Positions 60,074 to 64,000 of a DNA stretch of 64,000 bases are shown piece by piece (the stretch's first letter is position 1; each line of letters begins with the position of its first letter). Source of the stretch: Stella humosa (GTDB lineage: Bacteria; Pseudomonadota; Alphaproteobacteria; ATCC43930; Allostellaceae); NCBI RefSeq assembly GCF_006738645.1, contig NZ_AP019700.1, forward strand, positions 1,128,001 to 1,192,000, read 5' to 3'. The translations under genes and the position numbers were made by a program. The notes under the pieces are model-generated. The model was not told the origin of the DNA and made no database searches. It saw only the letters and a program-made list of their open reading frames with translations.

Positions 60074-60775
60074 TCAGGCGCCGAAGTTCCAGCGCACGAC
60101 CGCCAGATGGTCCTCGACCGCGCGGATGCCGGGCAGTGTCTGGGCGGCGACGACCATGGCCTGGCGTTCCTCGTCGTTGCGCACCGCCCCCCACAGATGA
60201 GCAACGCCGCCGGACACCAGGACGTTGAACGCCGGCCCTTGCGACCATGGCTGCCGGCGGATCTTGTCGAGAAGCTGGTCGCGCAGCGCGGCATCGCCAG
60301 CGTCGCTGGCTGCAGCCTCGACCCTGGGCGGCGCGCCATGGGTGGCGATGGCCTGGACGAAGTTGGCCCGGCTGACGATCCCGCACACTCGGCCTTCGTC
60401 GACGACGACCACCCGCTTGATGCGGTTGTCCTCCATCAGCCCGGCCACCTCGTCCAAAGGCGCGTCCGGCCCAACGGTCACTACCTTGCGCGTCATGACG
60501 GCCGCCGCCGCGGGACCCTCGCTCTTGACGTATTCCTCGGCCAGGGCCTGCGGATCGGAAAGGAAACGCATCAGCCACGACCGCTGGCGCTCCGTGCCGA
60601 TCTCCGGCCGGCGCATCAGGTCGCTCTCGCTGACGATGCCGACCAGCCGGCCGGTCGCTTCGACGACGGGGGCGGCCCCGATCCGCCGGTCGACGAGCAG
60701 GCGGGCGATGTCGGCGATGCTGGTCTCGGGGGCGACCGTGTGGACGGTCGTGGTCATCACGTCTCTGGCGCGCAT
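60074..60775 (-). CDS. CBS-pair and BON domain protein (paralog 2)
   Basis: A 233-residue protein of the same length and domain order as paralog 1 and nearly identical over most of it (for example MTTTVHTVAPETSI, KVVTVG, GLMEDNRIKRVVVVDEGRV). Differences cluster in the linker (about 155-168) and the C terminus (RWNFGA instead of HWNFGV). The start and AGGAGG ribosome site are the same. A 9-bp hairpin at 60800-60822 and an FNR-like box at 60866 lie upstream. It is a recent local duplicate, either of which may be the source. Confidence 0.9.
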   Translation of the reverse strand: MRARDVMTTTVHTVAPETSIADIARLLVDRRIGAAPVVEATGRLVGIVSESDLMRRPEIGTERQRSWLMRFLSDPQALAEEYVKSEGPAAAAVMTRKVVTVGPDAPLDEVAGLMEDNRIKRVVVVDEGRVCGIVSRANFVQAIATHGAPPRVEAAASDAGDAALRDQLLDKIRRQPWSQGPAFNVLVSGGVAHLWGAVRNDEERQAMVVAAQTLPGIRAVEDHLAVVRWNFGA

Positions 60776-60799
60776 CATGCTCCTCCTGGGGCAATCGCC

Positions 60800-60822
60800 G
60801 CCGGCCGTCACCAACGGCCGGC
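60800..60822 (-). other. Leader hairpin of CBS-BON paralog 2
   Basis: GCCGGCCGT (60800-60808) pairs with ACGGCCGGC (60814-60822), loop CACCA. It lies 25 bp before the start codon in the probable 5' leader and is absent from the leader of paralog 1, so the two copies may differ in translation or message stability. Confidence 0.5.
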
Positions 60823-60865
60823 TCCAACGCACCGCGAAGCACAGCACCGGCGGCGAATGGCCGCC

Positions 60866-60879
60866 TTGATCCATGTCAA
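60866..60879. promoter_or_regulatory. FNR/FixK-type box upstream of CBS-BON paralog 2
   Basis: TTGATCCATGTCAA matches TTGAT-N4-ATCAA except for one base. It is 91 bp before the paralog 2 start, the same distance as in paralog 1. It lies in the short gap after the hyuB stop. Confidence 0.6.
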
Positions 60880-60900
60880 CGGGAAGGTCGTGCCGTGCGC

Positions 60901-62616
60901 CTACTTCGCGGCCGCCTTCCCGCGTCCAGCCTTGGCCGCCGGCCGCACCGCCGTGCCGCGCTTCAGGTCGACCTTCACGCCATAGTCGCGGAGTGCCGCC
61001 TTCGGACTGACGAAGCCCTCGCGGACATCGGCCAGCACGCGCGCCGGATCGCGCTTCAGCGGGTCGCCGAAGCCACCGGCGCCGGCCTCGCGCACGGTCA
61101 GGCGGGCGCCGGCCTGCAGTTCGACGCGGGCCTTGGCGTTGATCGGCGTGCCGTCGATCGCATGGACGCGCATCGACCCCTCCTGGCCCTTGAACAGGCC
61201 GCGGGCCGGGAACTGCGTCCGGTTGCCCATGCCGAGCAACGTCATGGTGGAGCCGCTGTCGTTGCGCACCACCACCTCCTGCCCCATGCCGCCGCGCCAC
61301 TGGCCCGCACCGCCGCTGTCGGTCAGCAGTTCCTTGCGCTCGATGGTGGTGCTGGTGATCGTCTCCCAGATCTCCACCGGCACGACCGCCATGTTGGACG
61401 GGTGCGGCACGGTGGGGACACCGTCGGTGCCGTCCAGCGCGCCATAGCCGCCGGCGGCGAAATAGATGGTCGACACGCCGCGGCCGTTGCGGTGGCGGCC
61501 CTGGAAGGTGACGAGGTTCATCATGCCGGAATCGGCCTGCACCCGGTCGGGTGCGGCCTTGGCCAGCGCGCCATAGATCAGCGGCACGACGAAATGGCCC
61601 ATGGCGTGGCGCCCGCCGGTGGCGAACGGGGGTTGGGCGTCGAGGATGCAGCCCTTGGGCGCGGACACGGTGATCGGCACCGCCATGCCGCCATTGTTGG
61701 GGATGGTCGGCAGCGTCAGCGTCTTGACCGAATAGAGCGACATGGCGCGCGTGTAGCAGAAGGGGACGTTGATGCCGGCGCGCACGCATGGCCCCGTGCC
61801 GTCGAAATCGAGATGGACGCGGTCATCCTCGATGTCGATGCGCACGGCGAACTTGATAGGCCCGTCCAGCCCCTCCAGCTCGATCTTGTTGCGATAGGTG
61901 CCGGGCTTCAGGGTGGTGCGGATGCGATCGCGCATGGCACGCTCGGCATGCTCGCGGATGGCGCGCGACAGCGGTCCCAGATCCTCGATGCCGTATTCGT
62001 CCATGAACTCAAGCACCTGGCGGCCGCCAACCTCGTTGCAGGCGACGTTGGCCATCAGGTCGCCCACCACCTGCTCGGGCACGCGCACGTTGGTGCGGAT
62101 GATCTCGATCAGGCGCTCGTCGACCCGGCCTTCCTCGGCCAGCTTGCAGATCGGGAAGCGCAGGCCCTCGTGATAGATCTCGGTCGCCGACGAGCCGAAG
62201 CCGATGCCGCCGATGTCGGGCAGGTGAGTGATGCTCATGGTGTAGGCGACGATGCGGCCGTTGCGGAACACGGGCCGCATCAGCGTCACGTCGAACAGAT
62301 GGCCGGTGCCGAGCCAGGGGTCGTTGGTGAAGATGACGTCGCCGGGCTTCAGCGTCTCGGCCGGGAAGCGGTCCAGCATGTGGCGCGCGGTGACGGGCGC
62401 GCTGGCGATGAAGATGGGCACGCTCATGGTGCCCTGGGCGATCGAGTTGGCGTCGGCATCCAGCACGACGCAGGACAGGTCGTAGCTTTCCGACACGATG
62501 GTCGAGAAGGAGCTGCGGACCAGCGTCGAGACGATCTCGTCGGTGATCGAGATCAGCCGGTCCCAGAGGATGCCGAGGCTGACGGCGTCGAAGGATTCCC
62601 GGGCGCGCTTGGCCAT
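60901..62616 (-). CDS. hyuB: HyuB-type hydantoinase/oxoprolinase subunit B
   Basis: A 571-residue partner subunit of the HyuA/B family. FDAVSLGILWDRLISITDEIVSTLVRSSFSTIVSESYDLSC at the N terminus is typical. TNDPWLGTGHLFDVTLMRP, VQADSGMMNLVTFQG and GGAGQWRGGMGQEVVVRND follow through the chain. With HyuA it performs ATP-dependent opening of a hydantoin, oxoproline or related ring. GGGAGAG precedes ATG 62616, 11 bp after the hyuA stop. The C-terminal tail is Lys/Arg-rich (KAGRGKAAAK). Confidence 0.93.
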   Translation of the reverse strand: MAKRARESFDAVSLGILWDRLISITDEIVSTLVRSSFSTIVSESYDLSCVVLDADANSIAQGTMSVPIFIASAPVTARHMLDRFPAETLKPGDVIFTNDPWLGTGHLFDVTLMRPVFRNGRIVAYTMSITHLPDIGGIGFGSSATEIYHEGLRFPICKLAEEGRVDERLIEIIRTNVRVPEQVVGDLMANVACNEVGGRQVLEFMDEYGIEDLGPLSRAIREHAERAMRDRIRTTLKPGTYRNKIELEGLDGPIKFAVRIDIEDDRVHLDFDGTGPCVRAGINVPFCYTRAMSLYSVKTLTLPTIPNNGGMAVPITVSAPKGCILDAQPPFATGGRHAMGHFVVPLIYGALAKAAPDRVQADSGMMNLVTFQGRHRNGRGVSTIYFAAGGYGALDGTDGVPTVPHPSNMAVVPVEIWETITSTTIERKELLTDSGGAGQWRGGMGQEVVVRNDSGSTMTLLGMGNRTQFPARGLFKGQEGSMRVHAIDGTPINAKARVELQAGARLTVREAGAGGFGDPLKRDPARVLADVREGFVSPKAALRDYGVKVDLKRGTAVRPAAKAGRGKAAAK

Positions 62617-62627
62617 CGCTGCTCTCC

Positions 62628-64000
62628 CTACCGCGCCAGGCGGGCGACGAGGTTGTAGTGCCGGTCGACCTCGGCCTGGTCGCCCGGGCCGATGACGCAG
62701 GTGGATTCGCGCTCCTCGACGATGGCCGGGCCGGCGATCCGGGTACCGGGCGCCAGCTTGTAGCGGTCGTAGACGGGCACGTCGGCATAGCCGCCGGCCT
62801 CGCCGAAATAGACCCGGCGCGTGCCCTTGAAGGCGGCCTTGGCGTCGCCCGATGGCGGGTCGCCCAGGCTGTAGCCGCTGGTGAAGTCCGGCGCCGGGCC
62901 GGCGGCCTCGACCTTCCAATTGATGATCTCGACCGGCTCGTCGAGGAAACTCACGAGGTAGGTCTCGGCATAGGCCGCCGCGAACAGCTTCGGCAGCTCG
63001 GCGAACAGTGCCTCCAGCCCGGTCGCGCGCGGCAGCGTCAGCTCGATGTCGTGGCCCTGGCCCTGGTAGCGCATGTCGAGCCGCAGCGTGACGGCGATGT
63101 CGGCATCGGCGACGCCGGCCCGCGTGAGGAAGCCCGACGCCTCGGCGACGAGTTGCCCGAACTGCGCGGCGAAGGCGGCGGGATCGAGGTCGCTGACATG
63201 CAGCCGGCGCGAGCGCGCGACCTCGAAGGACAGCGGGCTCGCCAGCAGGCCCAGCGCCGACATGACGCCGGCGCCGACCGGGAAGACGACGCTGGGGATC
63301 TTCAGCTTGCGCGCGATCGCCATGGCGTGGACCGGGCCGGAGCCGCCGAAGGCCACCATGCTGGCGCCGCGATAGTCGAAGCCGCGCTCCGAGGCATGGA
63401 TGCGGAAGGCGCGGGCCACGTCCTCGTTGATCACCTCGTGGATGCCCCAGGCGGCCCGCGCCAGCGACAGCGACAGGGGCTTGGCGACGGCCGCCCGGAT
63501 CGCCTGCTCGGCCGCCTTGCGGTCAAGCCGCATGGCCCCGCCCAGGAAGAACCCGGCATCGAGATAGCCCAGCACCAGGTTGGCGTCGGTCAGCGTGGCG
63601 CCGCTGCCGCCGCGGCCGTAGCAGGCGGGGCCGGGATCGGCGCTGGCGCTCTTCGGGCCGACGCGCAGCAGGCCGCGGTCGTCGACGCCGGCGAGGCTGC
63701 CGCCACCGGCGCCAATCTCGATCATGTCGATGACCGGGATGCGCACGGGCAGGCCGCTGCCACGCTTGAAGTCGTGAACGCGCGCCACTTCCATCATGTA
63801 TTTCTTCAAGGGCGCGCCGTCGCGGATCAGCGCACCCTTCGCGGTCGTGCCGCCCATGTCGAAGGCCAGCACGTTGTCGAGCGCCAGGTTGCGGCCGTGA
63901 TGGGCCGACATGAGCGCGCCCGCCGCCGGCCCGGATTCCAGCGCCCGCACTGGATAGCGCCGGGCGGTGTCGGTCGTCACCGTGCCGCCGCTCGACGTCA
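62628..64000 (-). CDS. hyuA: HyuA-type hydantoinase/oxoprolinase subunit A (paralog 2, N-terminal part cut by window edge)
   Basis: The last 457 codons or so of a HyuA protein; the frame is open to base 64000 (TSSGGTVTTDTARRYPVRALESGPAAG at the cut). GGTTAKGALIRDG, GAGGGSLAGVDDRGLLRVGPKSASADPGPACYGRGG and PVGAGVMSALGLLASPLSFEVARS match paralog 1 residue for residue over long stretches. The true start lies to the right of the window. It is transcribed together with hyuB downstream. Confidence 0.93.
   Translation of the reverse strand, partial: TSSGGTVTTDTARRYPVRALESGPAAGALMSAHHGRNLALDNVLAFDMGGTTAKGALIRDGAPLKKYMMEVARVHDFKRGSGLPVRIPVIDMIEIGAGGGSLAGVDDRGLLRVGPKSASADPGPACYGRGGSGATLTDANLVLGYLDAGFFLGGAMRLDRKAAEQAIRAAVAKPLSLSLARAAWGIHEVINEDVARAFRIHASERGFDYRGASMVAFGGSGPVHAMAIARKLKIPSVVFPVGAGVMSALGLLASPLSFEVARSRRLHVSDLDPAAFAAQFGQLVAEASGFLTRAGVADADIAVTLRLDMRYQGQGHDIELTLPRATGLEALFAELPKLFAAAYAETYLVSFLDEPVEIINWKVEAAGPAPDFTSGYSLGDPPSGDAKAAFKGTRRVYFGEAGGYADVPVYDRYKLAPGTRIAGPAIVEERESTCVIGPGDQAEVDRHYNLVARLAR

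Noticed and set aside
63978-63980. GTG as the start of hyuA paralog 2
   Set aside because: The frame and the protein similarity to paralog 1 continue without break to the window edge, so this is an internal valine codon.
1-64000. tRNA, rRNA, CRISPR arrays, transposases, integrases
   Set aside because: Looked for cloverleaf-like ends, repeated spacers and typical DDE or recombinase motifs; nothing convincing was seen.

Overview
The window is about 64 kb of a very GC-rich chromosome (codon third positions nearly always G or C). It is packed with metabolic genes and has no rRNA, tRNA, CRISPR array or insertion sequence that I can see. The gene set points to an environmental alphaproteobacterium, probably Rhodospirillales-like: many uptake systems of the tripartite tricarboxylate (TctA/B/C, Bug) type, a branched-chain amino-acid-type ABC transporter with a fused LivHM permease, hydantoinase/oxoprolinase-type HyuA and HyuB, a phasin, ClpS-ClpA and an HWE-type sensor kinase. 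The lineage is an inference from gene content, not from a marker gene.

Layout. 1-2067: hyuA paralog 1, missing only its last few codons. 2231-6764: Liv-type ABC transporter, with a sigma-54-like sequence upstream and a 12-bp hairpin between binding protein and permease. 6931-9936: tctB-tctA-tctC operon on the minus strand. 10117-16855: 3-hydroxyacyl-CoA dehydrogenase, a secreted protein of unknown function, an amine-oxidase-like flavoprotein, an orphan Bug protein, an M24-fold protein with an atypical metal site and a methyltransferase. 16839-19468: IclR regulator divergent from a BKACE-SDR pair. 19565-23484: a membrane coiled-coil protein, a histidine phosphatase and an HWE kinase. 23515-29560: IclR regulator, a perfect palindromic operator, then CoA-transferase, tctC, tctB, tctA and an HMG-CoA-lyase-like enzyme. 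This reads as uptake, activation and cleavage of one organic acid. 29589-34948: DeoR regulator with a palindrome touching its start codon, a LOG-type protein and a polyamine/iron-type ABC transporter. 34977-41494: dipeptide-type ABC operon that carries a two-domain methyltransferase between its binding-protein and permease genes. 41607-50551: housekeeping and cell-envelope genes (gamma-glutamylcyclotransferase-like, D,D-carboxypeptidase with SPOR domain, TPR/O-GlcNAc-transferase-like protein, phasin, ClpS, ClpA, phosphotransferase-like protein). 50591-60775: EamA transporter, class III aminotransferase, GH1 glycosidase, an ABC protein with a broken nucleotide-binding site, a beta-propeller protein, CBS and CBS-BON proteins, and an ATP-grasp protein. 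60901-64000: hyuB and a second hyuA, which runs off the window.

Most interesting part. Three promoters between 52.9 and 60.9 kb carry FNR/FixK-type boxes (TTGAT-N4-ATCAA, one exact and two with one mismatch). I saw no other such box in the window. The block also holds two CBS-BON paralogs with identical box-to-start spacing, an ABC exporter-like protein that has lost the P-loop lysine and most other nucleotide-binding signatures, and a decayed fragment of the neighbouring aminotransferase gene. Together these suggest a low-oxygen or redox-controlled accessory island shaped by local duplication.

Other points: a pair of inverted TGC-rich repeats flanks a near-consensus promoter of the phasin gene; a phosphotransferase reading frame seems to need a CTG start overlapping the clpA stop; and head-to-tail genes often overlap by an ATGA or GTGA, which indicates translational coupling.
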